Counted from the first letter of the stretch, positions 1 through 6,617 are shown. The stretch is DNA of 6,617 nucleotides from JBNRMR01 sp050309705 (GCA_050309705.1 JBNRMR010000146.1:1-6617); one strand, 5' to 3'. The notes: generated by a model from the letters alone, not told the origin. Program-made: numbers and translations.

Positions 1-590
1 ACCGCTATCAGTACGGTGGCGAAGGCAGCTTCCAGGCCTATTACTGGTACGCGGGCGACCAGTGCGGCGCGTTTGGCGATTATAGGGACATCGGCGGACT
101 GGCCCGCGCGTATTCCGCCATCTACGAGTTGGGCGGCGAGCTGGCGCTCTTTGGCGACAACATGTTCTATCCATTGACCATCGTGGCGCAAAGCAGCGCC
201 AGCCGCCACCCGCAGGAAGCCCGGGTCTTGATTGAGACGCTTCTGGGGCAGGAAGTGCAATCCGCGCAAATGAGCGACGGCTTCAGCGTCCTAAGGTCTG
301 TTGTTGAAGGGCAAAAGGAGTGCCCCTACGGCGAGGATTACAAAAACGAGATGAAGATATCCTGGATCAGCGCCGTGCCAGAGGTAACGCTGGTGGAGCG
401 CTGGCCAAAGAAAAGGGATATTGACGCGTTTGTATCTGCCTTTGACACGCTGACCGTTCCCGCCAATGTGGACTACACCCTGCGCGATCTGTTTATCGAG
501 GAAACGCTGCCGTACCTGCTGGGCGAGGAATCGATCGATAGCTGCATGCAGCGCTTGACGAGTAAGATCGCCATCTATTTGGCGGAATGA
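1..590 (+). CDS. Extracellular solute-binding protein of an ABC importer, C-terminal part only
   Basis: An open frame enters from the left edge (first full codon at base 3) and runs 195 residues to TGA at 588-590; the start lies outside the window. It is identified mainly by homology to the next gene. The last 46 residues match the end of that protein at 28 positions, sharing TLPYL, a GE pair and the terminus AIYLAE. The preceding part (WYAG, GGELALFGDN, then a stretch rich in small residues followed by an EAR/LIETLL helix) fits the C-terminal lobe of family 1 solute-binding proteins. By analogy with its neighbour it would be a surface-anchored lipoprotein delivering solute, probably a carbohydrate, to the downstream permease, but the lipobox is not visible. 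The gene ends 23 bases before the next start, so the two are probably co-transcribed. The specific substrate cannot be told. Confidence 0.8.
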   Translation, partial: RYQYGGEGSFQAYYWYAGDQCGAFGDYRDIGGLARAYSAIYELGGELALFGDNMFYPLTIVAQSSASRHPQEARVLIETLLGQEVQSAQMSDGFSVLRSVVEGQKECPYGEDYKNEMKISWISAVPEVTLVERWPKKRDIDAFVSAFDTLTVPANVDYTLRDLFIEETLPYLLGEESIDSCMQRLTSKIAIYLAE

Positions 591-600
591 CCTCATCAAA

Positions 601-605
601 AGGAG
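601..605 (+). promoter_or_regulatory. Ribosome binding site AGGAG deciding the GTG start at 614
   Basis: AGGAG lies 8 bases before GTG 614, where the protein begins directly with a KKR signal-peptide n-region. The alternative ATG at 587 overlaps the previous stop, has no such site, and would add nine non-signal-like residues, so 614 is preferred. Confidence 0.8.
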
Positions 606-613
606 AAACTATT

Positions 614-2890
614 GTGAAAAAACGGTTTGCGCTCATTTTGGCATTTTGCCTTGTATTGCTGGCAGCCTGTGCGCCCGCACAGACGACCGCGCCCACGCTC
701 GCGCCTGCCCAAAGCGCGGAAAGCGAAGCCGCGCTGCCGCTGAGCGCTGCCTCGCAGCAGGCACTGGAAAGCAAGCTGATTATGCCCTCCGGCACGGGGG
801 TGGATGGGTATGTGGAAACGGATATAACGGATAGCATGGGAACACCAAAGGTTTGGCCTTCCCATACCCTGAACGCAGCTGGAGAAGTGTACGGAATTGC
901 CGGCAATTTTGGAGAAAGGCAAACAATCTACTGCCTGAACCAGCAGGACTATATCTGGGAAGAAGTGCCCGGTTACAATTGGCTAAGTGAAACTGAGGAG
1001 CTGAAACAGACATATAATGGGAATTTTCTGATTTTGAGCGACGGTACATATGCGGGCATGTGGAGTGGGTTAAAAATTGGTACGATCGATAGGATTTCCA
1101 CCTTTAAAATTCTATACGCCGACGCAAACGGCTATCAAAAAACAGTTGAAACAGGTGAAAAATACTGGGATGACACTCAGGCTGTCTTTGATGAAGCCAG
1201 CGGCTTGTGCATGGTCATTGAATTTGAAGATCCCTACAATGAAAAGGAACATAGGAAAGGTGTGGTATACGACTATAGAACCGGTAAAAAAGTCTGTACG
1301 CTCGACATTGAAGCCGTTGGCTATGAGGACATATGCATACTGGACGGCAAGCTGTACTGCTTTAATTTTGGTCACTATATAAGACTTGACATATTCGACT
1401 TACACACCGGCGAGCTTTTGCGACAGCAGGACATGGAGGAGTTGCAATCCAAGGATAACCTCTTTGGACTCAAAGCCGGTGCGACCAGAGACGGCAATGG
1501 ATTTGTGATTGCTGCCTCCAACGGCCTAATTTACATGGATAAGGATAGCCTGGAGCTGACAAAACTCGGCAAGATCGACTTTTTTGACAGAACGCAGGTA
1601 GGCTGCTACAGATTGCACTGCCTGGAGGATGGCAGCGTGCTTGTGTATTGCAAAGATGTGGAAGAATCCTCCGGTCATTACCTTTTGTTCCGATACATGG
1701 ACGTGATCCCTGTGAAAGAAAGCGACCTGTCTGTGTTCTCCTTGGAGGACAATGCCGTCGTGCGTGGCGCTGCGGTTCACTATGGAGAAGCAAACGGCAT
1801 CAATGTAAACTTCATCGTCGGCACGGAGGGCGGCGTTTTGGCTGAGGACGCCATGCGTACCCTCTCGGCTCAGATACTGGCCGGCGCGGGGCCGGACGTG
1901 CTGGTGCTGGACGGCCTGCCGATACAAAGCTATATCGAAAAAGGCGCGCTGGCGGATATTTCTCATCTGCTGCCGGAAAACGCCTATGAGAACATCACGG
2001 AGGGATTCCGGCAGCCGGACGGCAGCGTGCCGGCAATCCCGGCGCGATTTGAACCGCTCATGCTGCTGGGCAATGGGGTCAAGGACGTGCACACCCTGCC
2101 GCAGCTCTCTGCCTGGATGGCGGCGCAGGAAATACCGGACGTGGGCATCGGCACAAACGGTCAGATCCCCCGCTACTTCCCCTTCTTTGCCCACAACTGG
2201 ATCAAAGAGGGAGCCTTCCAGTCCGACGTGTTCCGAGAAGACCTCATCGCCATGGGCGAGATGGCGAAGATGTGGCGGGAGAACAGCTACCTGGACAACG
2301 AGCAGTACCGTTACAACAACAGCCTGGCGCATGCCGGAGCCTGGTACGCCGGTCTGTCCGGCGGCGGCGTATTCGCGATAGAAGATATGGGCGAGCTGAA
2401 CATCCCCTATGAAGTGCTGAAGACGAAAAAGGGCGAGCTGGCGTATTTTTCTGAGGATACATACCTGCCGCGCTCGGTGGTGGGTATCAGTGCCGGAGCG
2501 GCACACAAGGAACAGGCGGAGGAGTTTGTGCGCAGCCTGTTTACGGAGGAAGCGCAGTCGGTAAACCTGCAAAGGACAGGCTTGCCTGTGCGCCGCGACG
2601 CCATGCAGGCTTTGCTGAAAAAAGCGGCGGAAGATAAGACGGAGCAGGTATATCCGCTTGGTTGGATGAAAGGCGCCGAGGGGCTGGAGATCAATACGGG
2701 CAGCCTTGGGCGGAAGTTTGCCGATCAATTTGCAACGGGCGTGGAAAAGCTGACCATTCCCGCCTTGGTCGACCAGAGCCTGGAAGAGATCTTCTACGAA
2801 ATGACGCTGCCCTACCTGCACGGGGAGCAGGACCTGGATTCCACCATGCAGCAGCTGCAAAGCAGGTTAGCCATCTATTTGGCAGAATAA
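614..2890 (+). CDS. Lipoprotein with beta-propeller-like N-terminal half and ABC solute-binding C-terminal half
   Basis: 758 residues from GTG 614. Residues 1-19 are a lipoprotein signal: KKR, a hydrophobic core, then the lipobox LAAC with Cys19 as the lipidation site, followed by an Ala/Pro/Ser-rich linker to about residue 45. Residues about 60-375 look like a beta-propeller, with recurring strand-turn units such as DGKLYCFNF (from 244), the later GFVIAASNGLIY and DGSVLVYC (about 339). Residues about 380-758 are a solute-binding domain; the segment from 417 (LSAQILAGAGPDVLVLD) is the typical motif of family 1 binding proteins, with the YIEKGALADI motif after it. At 758 residues it is much longer than an ordinary binding protein of about 400-450, because of the added N-terminal half. 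It is a paralogue of the preceding gene and probably feeds the MalF-type permease at 5964. The N-terminal half is less GC-rich than the C-terminal half. The ligand is unknown; sugar is inferred from the permease. Confidence 0.87.
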   Translation: MKKRFALILAFCLVLLAACAPAQTTAPTLAPAQSAESEAALPLSAASQQALESKLIMPSGTGVDGYVETDITDSMGTPKVWPSHTLNAAGEVYGIAGNFGERQTIYCLNQQDYIWEEVPGYNWLSETEELKQTYNGNFLILSDGTYAGMWSGLKIGTIDRISTFKILYADANGYQKTVETGEKYWDDTQAVFDEASGLCMVIEFEDPYNEKEHRKGVVYDYRTGKKVCTLDIEAVGYEDICILDGKLYCFNFGHYIRLDIFDLHTGELLRQQDMEELQSKDNLFGLKAGATRDGNGFVIAASNGLIYMDKDSLELTKLGKIDFFDRTQVGCYRLHCLEDGSVLVYCKDVEESSGHYLLFRYMDVIPVKESDLSVFSLEDNAVVRGAAVHYGEANGINVNFIVGTEGGVLAEDAMRTLSAQILAGAGPDVLVLDGLPIQSYIEKGALADISHLLPENAYENITEGFRQPDGSVPAIPARFEPLMLLGNGVKDVHTLPQLSAWMAAQEIPDVGIGTNGQIPRYFPFFAHNWIKEGAFQSDVFREDLIAMGEMAKMWRENSYLDNEQYRYNNSLAHAGAWYAGLSGGGVFAIEDMGELNIPYEVLKTKKGELAYFSEDTYLPRSVVGISAGAAHKEQAEEFVRSLFTEEAQSVNLQRTGLPVRRDAMQALLKKAAEDKTEQVYPLGWMKGAEGLEINTGSLGRKFADQFATGVEKLTIPALVDQSLEEIFYEMTLPYLHGEQDLDSTMQQLQSRLAIYLAE

Positions 2891-2900
2891 GTCCATTATT

Positions 2901-3011
2901 ATGAAGACTGCTATCTATTTATATACATCGTGCAGGCCTTATATGTATAGAGCTAACAAAGAAACAGATAAAGGTATTTTGTGTTCTCGTTTTATTGATG
3001 ATTTTTCGTGA
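2901..3011 (+). CDS. Possible small peptide ORF of 36 codons (candidate precursor), weakly supported
   Basis: ATG 2901 opens a 36-codon frame ending at TGA 3009-3011, lying 10 bases after the binding-protein stop and 39 bases before the exporter start. The peptide begins MKTAIYLYTSC and ends RFIDDFS; it has cysteines at 11 and 28, a basic/polar middle (RANKETDKG) and an acidic end. Position next to an exporter and an intracellular protease is what a RiPP or signal-peptide precursor would show. Against it: no ribosome site precedes the ATG, so it would need coupling to the upstream stop; there is no GG-type leader motif; and I recognise no family. An internal ATG at 2943 has only a weak AGG six bases ahead and would give 22 residues. 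It is in the same frame as the exporter. Confidence 0.25.
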   Translation: MKTAIYLYTSCRPYMYRANKETDKGILCSRFIDDFS

Positions 3012-3050
3012 AACAATGAAGAGTGGAGCCACTGGAGCGAGTTAATTCTT

Positions 3051-4745
3051 ATGAAAAACCTGAAATTCAGACAAAACAATAAGTGGGGTAGTATTTCAAG
3101 AAGGCTTTTTCTTGTTATGAATCCTCTATGGGAATACAGCTGGCAAATCATTGTTTGTTTGTTGCTGACAACAGGATTGCGTTTTTTTCAACCGTTGATT
3201 ATGCGAATGGTAACAGACGATGGACTGATTGGAGGCAACCTTAGTATACTTATTTGGTCCGTTCTTGCCTTGTTAGGACTTGCACTATTTGAGCAAGGAA
3301 TGGAAATCATGCTTACGAGGGTTTTTGCTGAAGTCCATAATAAGACATACTCTAATATATACTCAAAGGTGTTTAGCAAACTGTTCAAGCTTCGAATGGA
3401 CTATTATGCAGATAAAGAGCAAGCGCAGCTTATCAACCATATACAAACTGATGTTAGTAACGTAGCATCCATTACTGATCGACAAGTTGCCATGATTGCT
3501 AGCAGTATATTTCAAGCAATAAGCGGCATTGCAGGTCTACTAATTATTAGCTGGCAGCTGACATTGGTGGTAATAGGTCTTATCCCTCTTCAGCTTTATT
3601 TAGTAATGCATTTTTCCAAACAGAAAGAAAAAATGACTGAAGACATGATCGAAAAAATGGGAACCTTTTATGGATGGATTGGGGACAACATAAATGGAAT
3701 TAGAGAGATAAAGCTTTGGGGTTTATTTAAGCTAAGGAGTTCTGTTTTCCATGAAAAAATGTCCACTATGCTCCAGATAACCAAAGATAACACCATGCTC
3801 GACGCTTGGAGTTCTTTTTGGCAAAATAGCCTACATTGGCTTTCTACTGGATTATTATATGTACTTGGTGGCTTGCTAGTTGTAAGAGGGAAGCTATCCA
3901 TTGGTAGTGCGTTTGCATTCATTTCGTATAGTAGTTTTGTAACTGGGCCTATAGCCTTTGTGTTTGGTCTTCGCTATTATCTCTCACAATTGCTACCTTC
4001 TGCAAAACGTTTATTTTCTTTTATGGATTTGAAGGAAGAATCAGCAGAAGCATCATTAATGCCATCTTCAATTAACGGAGTAACACTTGAATTTCATGAT
4101 ATTTGGTTTGCTTATGATGAAAATGGGCGTGAAACAAAACCAGTATTGCAAGGTGCAAATTTTCAAGTGGAAGAAGGTCAAAAGATAGCCATCATTGGAG
4201 CAAATGGAAGCGGAAAAACAACGTTACTGCATCTGCTGCTTCGATTTCTTGAACCTAAGAGTGGAGCTATATTGCTGAATGGGATCAATGCAGAAAAAAT
4301 TGCGCTAGATAGTTATCGCCAGTTATTTTCTGTCGTAAGTCAAGACCCGTATCTATTTAATGACACTGTGCGTATGAATATTGATCCGCAACAAAAAGCT
4401 TCGGCCGAACGTATCGAGCAAGCCTTGCGGCAAAGTGGTGCAAAATCCTTTATTTCTCGCTTACCAAATGGATTGGATAGTCGAATCGGACATAATGGTG
4501 CGTGGCTCTCCGGTGGAGAAAAGCAGAAACTTGCTGTGGCAAGAGCCTTGATATTGGATACGCCAATTGTCATCTTGGATGAAGCAACATCAGGGTATGA
4601 TGTTGAATCCGATGCCTACTTACATAATGTATTACTGCATGAATTCTCCGGAAAAACAATCCTAATGGTAACTCATCGGTATACTAATCTGGATGGTATC
4701 GACATAGTTTTGCGCCTTGAAAATGGTAGGCTATCACGTGTTTGA
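3051..4745 (+). CDS. ABC exporter, fused membrane and ATPase domains (peptide/bacteriocin or multidrug type)
   Basis: 564 residues, the usual length of a half-transporter that works as a homodimer in the membrane. Residues about 20-310 hold six hydrophobic segments of a type I exporter domain; residues about 345-564 are the ATPase. Visible motifs are Walker A GANGSGKTT (383-391, Lys389), Q-loop Gln431 in SQDPYLF, signature LSGGE (486-490), Walker B IVILDEA (506-512, Glu511 catalytic) and switch His542. All catalytic residues are present, so it should be active. The D-loop reads SGYD rather than the common SALD. There is no N-terminal C39 peptidase domain, so any leader must be removed by another enzyme; the protease gene starts 33 bases after this stop and is a natural partner. 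The start is ATG 3051; GGAG at 3034-3037 is rather far (13 bases), so initiation may be weak. Base composition is much lower in GC than the flanking importer genes. A lipid or drug exporter is an alternative role. Confidence 0.9.
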   Translation: MKNLKFRQNNKWGSISRRLFLVMNPLWEYSWQIIVCLLLTTGLRFFQPLIMRMVTDDGLIGGNLSILIWSVLALLGLALFEQGMEIMLTRVFAEVHNKTYSNIYSKVFSKLFKLRMDYYADKEQAQLINHIQTDVSNVASITDRQVAMIASSIFQAISGIAGLLIISWQLTLVVIGLIPLQLYLVMHFSKQKEKMTEDMIEKMGTFYGWIGDNINGIREIKLWGLFKLRSSVFHEKMSTMLQITKDNTMLDAWSSFWQNSLHWLSTGLLYVLGGLLVVRGKLSIGSAFAFISYSSFVTGPIAFVFGLRYYLSQLLPSAKRLFSFMDLKEESAEASLMPSSINGVTLEFHDIWFAYDENGRETKPVLQGANFQVEEGQKIAIIGANGSGKTTLLHLLLRFLEPKSGAILLNGINAEKIALDSYRQLFSVVSQDPYLFNDTVRMNIDPQQKASAERIEQALRQSGAKSFISRLPNGLDSRIGHNGAWLSGGEKQKLAVARALILDTPIVILDEATSGYDVESDAYLHNVLLHEFSGKTILMVTHRYTNLDGIDIVLRLENGRLSRV

Positions 4746-4764
4746 TATGGAATACGATAGATTT

Positions 4765-4770
4765 GGGGGA
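4765..4770 (+). promoter_or_regulatory. Ribosome binding site GGGGGA for the TTG start at 4779
   Basis: GGGGGA sits 8 bases ahead of TTG 4779. An in-frame TAG at 4758-4760 excludes a longer product, and the only other upstream option in frame is a rare ATT. The protein from TTG starts at the S8 first strand (RCIAILDDG). Confidence 0.65.
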
Positions 4771-4778
4771 ATCTTTGG

Positions 4779-5924
4779 TTGAGGTGCATTGCTATTCTAG
4801 ACGATGGTGTTCTGCTAGACGATGATACTTCTTTATGCTTTCAGTTGGAAGCAAGTGATGGAAAAGTGCACCCTTTGACTTCGCCTGTGTATAGTAATAG
4901 TCATGGCAGTATTTGTGCACGCATATTACGAGCATATGTACCGGATGCACCTATTGGTAGCATTCGAGTGCTGCAACATGAGAAAGGTCGAGGCAATACA
5001 CAGAACCTTCTCGCTGCAATTGACTGGTGTGTGAAAAACAATATTCCTATTATACACATGAGCCTTGGAAGCATAGAGTGTGCAGATCGAAATGTATTGT
5101 TGAACGCCGCAAAATATGCTCTTGAGAATAGTGTTATCCTTATTGCCGCCTGCAGTAATGAGAAACCTTATGCATGGCCTGCTAGCTTTCGTAGTGTAAT
5201 AGGAGTTGCTGTTGATCCTAATTTGACTGGAGATAAATATCACCCAAATCCCTATCCAGAACTTGGAATAGACTTTTTGGCAAGCTCTATTCATGCTCTC
5301 CAGATAAATGGTACTTCCTTTTGCACGAAAGAATGCAATAGTTTTGCTGCACCGACAGTTACAGCAGAAGTCTGGCGACTTCTGAAACAAGACTTTGGAC
5401 AATCAATATGGGATCTAAAAAAGAAAATGGGGGTAGCTCCTCTTGCTTGTGCAATCGATATTGTAGATTGGGTGGATAGTTCACTTACACATGTATTCTT
5501 GAAAAAATATCCTCCGCTTAAGGAAGATACTACTATGCCAATTGTAATGGCAATTGGAAAACAAACAGAAGATACGCTTTTGCTGTTAAAGGATACTCTT
5601 CTTAATAATGATTATTTGCCAGTACATATGCGAACAACTTTGGAGTGTAATGATACAGAAGAATTATGTGAATACATGCGTCGCGGCTTATCATTTGCAA
5701 AAGAGATTCAAGCAGATATATTGTTGGTTCAAGAATGTGGCTCTTTTCACATAGCATCCATGGATATTATCCCAGACATCATGATAGTCGAAGACACAGA
5801 ACAAAAGAGAGTCTCAGAAGACCTGTATAAAGCTATACAAAACAATGTCGGGTTTTGTTTTTTTGCCAGCGAAAAAAGCTCGTTAGACTTAGCAAAATAT
5901 ATGTTTTCATTACTTATTACATGA
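4779..5924 (+). CDS. Subtilisin-like (S8) serine protease, intracellular, with extra C-terminal domain
   Basis: 381 residues from TTG 4779. Residues 1 to about 205 match the S8 fold in order: Asp8 in AILDDGV, His42 in SHGSICARIL, IIHMSLG (91-97), oxyanion Asn127 in AACSNE followed by WPASF, and Ser188 in NSFAAPTVTAEV. Thus the full D-H-N-S set is present, although the usual GTS before the nucleophile reads CNS, and AAGN reads AACSN. An earlier GTS (178-180) lacks the following AxP, so I take Ser188 as the nucleophile. The chain begins straight at the first catalytic strand, with no signal peptide and no propeptide, which points to a cytoplasmic enzyme that needs no prodomain. Residues about 250-381 form a second, alternating strand/helix domain (PIVMAIGKQ, DILLVQE, DIMIVED) that I do not recognise. 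Lying just after an exporter without its own peptidase, it is a likely leader protease of a peptide maturation/export pair. The substrate is unknown. Confidence 0.83.
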   Translation: MRCIAILDDGVLLDDDTSLCFQLEASDGKVHPLTSPVYSNSHGSICARILRAYVPDAPIGSIRVLQHEKGRGNTQNLLAAIDWCVKNNIPIIHMSLGSIECADRNVLLNAAKYALENSVILIAACSNEKPYAWPASFRSVIGVAVDPNLTGDKYHPNPYPELGIDFLASSIHALQINGTSFCTKECNSFAAPTVTAEVWRLLKQDFGQSIWDLKKKMGVAPLACAIDIVDWVDSSLTHVFLKKYPPLKEDTTMPIVMAIGKQTEDTLLLLKDTLLNNDYLPVHMRTTLECNDTEELCEYMRRGLSFAKEIQADILLVQECGSFHIASMDIIPDIMIVEDTEQKRVSEDLYKAIQNNVGFCFFASEKSSLDLAKYMFSLLIT

Positions 5925-5948
5925 ACAAAGGATGCTTTTGCGTTTGAA

Positions 5949-5956
5949 AGGGGGGA
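5949..5956 (+). promoter_or_regulatory. Strong ribosome binding site AGGGGGGA for the permease GTG start
   Basis: A run of six G (5950-5955) flanked by A lies 7 bases before GTG 5964. The site and the first dozen codons belong to the AT-rich cassette by composition, so permease translation appears to start from sequence supplied by the cassette. Confidence 0.7.
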
Positions 5957-5963
5957 ATATTTT

Positions 5964-6617
5964 GTGAGGCAACTTAGAAGTAAGCCACAAAACTGTCCAA
6001 TCGGCCGCAAGCTGCACACGGACGGCGTGAGCCTGTGGTTTTTGCTGCCGAACCTCCTTGGCCTTTTGGGCTTTATCCTGGTGCCCTTTGGCGACGTTTT
6101 GCGCCGCTCGTTCTTTTCGGCCATGGGCGGCAGGTTCGCGGGCTTTGAGAACTACGCGGGCGTACTGCAAAACGAGGCCTTTCAGCTGGCGGCGGCGAAC
6201 ACGGGGCGGTTTTTGCTCTGCTGCATACCGCTGCTTCTGCTCTTGTCGCTCTTGATCGCCCTGCTGCTTTACAGCCTGCCGGGTGTAAGCGGCATGTTCA
6301 AGACCACCTTTCTTTTGCCCATGGCCGTGCCGGTGCCTCGGTGGTGTTCGTCTGGCGCGTGCTGTTCGCAGACGCGGGCCTGCTCAACGCCGTGCTGCAT
6401 GCCCTGGGCGCGAAGCCCGTTCCCTGGATGAGCACGGGCGCGTCGTTTTGGGTACTTGTGGGCAGCTACATATGGAAAAACCTCGGCTATACCGTGCTTT
6501 TGTGGATGGCGGGCCTGAGCGGCATTCCGCAGAACCTTTCCGAGTCGGCCCGGGTGGACGGCGCTTCCGAGGGGCAGGTGTTTTTGTACATCACCGCGCC
6601 GCTGCTCCTGCCCACGG
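5964..6617 (+). pseudogene. MalF-type carbohydrate ABC permease, frameshifted near 6335 and cut by window end
   Basis: From GTG 5964 the first 124 residues form a normal inner-membrane sugar permease start: a basic N-terminus, TM1 (about 22-42, SLWFLLPNLLGLLGF), the loop motif GFENYAGVL, TM2 (about 74-97) and the start of TM3 (FLLPMAVPV). After codon 6333-6335 that frame becomes Cys/Arg/Pro-rich and stops at 6429-6431. The frame starting at 6338 instead continues the family exactly: SVVFVWRVLF, WVLVGSYIWKNLGYTVLLWM, then the EAA-type cytoplasmic loop ESARVDGASEGQVFLYITAPLLLP, which contacts the transporter ATPase. Restoring one G (GTGCCT to GTGGCCT) would rejoin both parts as PVASVV. So one base has been lost, either a real mutation or a sequencing/assembly error. 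The rest of the gene lies beyond the window. It probably works with the binding proteins upstream; the first dozen codons are AT-rich like the cassette. Confidence 0.82.

Larger units (their letters stand above)
2891..5998 (+). other. AT-rich cassette inserted in a sugar-importer operon (possible horizontally acquired island)
   Basis: Base composition drops immediately after the stop at 2890 and rises again around 5998-6003, inside the first codons of the permease. Hand counts of single lines give 20 of 60 G+C at 3301-3360 and 23 of 60 at 5641-5700, against 39 of 60 at 2101-2160 and 34 of 60 at 6241-6300. Codon choice changes too (many TTA, ATA, AAA and GAA codons). The segment contains the exporter, the S8 protease and a possible small ORF, and separates binding proteins from the permease they should serve. 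No transposase, integrase, tRNA or terminal inverted repeat is visible, so how it arrived is unknown. A pentamer GTCCA occurs at 2891-2895 and 5995-5999, near both ends, but is short enough to be chance. Confidence 0.6.

Noticed and set aside
1526..2860. Long open frame of 444 codons on the minus strand
   Set aside because: It lies fully antisense to the lipoprotein gene, has no domain or ribosome site, and its His/Arg/Gln-rich composition is typical of the reverse of GC-rich coding DNA.
2879..2905. Promoter-like TTGGCA followed by TATGAA
   Set aside because: Spacing is only 15 bases and the -10 match is 4 of 6; transcription of the cassette from the upstream operon is equally plausible.
2922..2949. 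Inverted repeat TATACAT / ATGTATA with a 14-base loop
   Set aside because: Seven mostly A-T pairs with a large loop and no T-run after it; too weak for a terminator or a regulatory hairpin claim.
3016..3045. Nine-codon ORF just before the exporter
   Set aside because: Too short, no ribosome site, no recognisable feature.
3009..3050. Readthrough of TGA 3009-3011 joining the small ORF to the exporter, which is in the same frame
   Set aside because: One-in-three chance of sharing frame; no selenocysteine-type hairpin is seen, and the exporter is full length from ATG 3051.
2939..3151. Minus-strand ORF of 70 codons across the exporter start
   Set aside because: Overlaps the exporter N-terminus and has no ribosome site or family resemblance; judged a shadow frame.
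6333..6341. Programmed ribosomal frameshift in the permease
   Set aside because: No slippery heptamer at GTGCCTCGG, and sugar permeases are not known to use one; a base deletion or sequencing error explains it better.

Overview
The window looks like chromosomal DNA of a moderately GC-rich member of the Bacillota, probably a Clostridia-type gut anaerobe. The reasons are strong purine-rich ribosome sites ahead of GTG/TTG starts, Sec/SPII lipoproteins acting as solute-binding proteins, and the absence of Gram-negative hallmarks. The genus cannot be told from the sequence. All supported genes are on the + strand.

Layout. (1) Bases 1-590 hold the C-terminal end of a solute-binding-type protein. 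(2) Bases 614-2890 hold a complete paralogue of it: a lipoprotein with a beta-propeller-like N-terminal half and an ABC solute-binding C-terminal half. (3) Bases 2891 to about 5998 are visibly AT-richer. They carry a possible 36-codon ORF, a full ABC exporter (3051-4745) and an intracellular subtilisin-like (S8) serine protease with an unrecognised C-terminal domain (4779-5924). (4) From 5964 a MalF-type sugar ABC permease begins and runs off the window end; its frame is broken near base 6335.

Single 60-base lines counted by hand illustrate the contrast: 39 G+C at 2101-2160 and 34 at 6241-6300, against 20 at 3301-3360 and 23 at 5641-5700. The binding proteins and the MalF-type permease are the expected parts of a carbohydrate-import operon. 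The exporter/protease pair interrupts that operon and has a different base composition.

How they may work together. The lipoprotein(s) would capture a carbohydrate or other solute and pass it to a permease pair, with the second permease and the ATPase lying outside the window. The exporter plus a cytoplasmic S8 protease resembles the cleavage-and-export part of a ribosomal-peptide (RiPP/bacteriocin) or peptide-signal system: the protease would trim a precursor and the ABC protein, which has no peptidase domain of its own, would export it. No modifying enzyme is visible and the only precursor candidate is weak, so this remains inference. The protease-exporter cassette is the most interesting part of the window.
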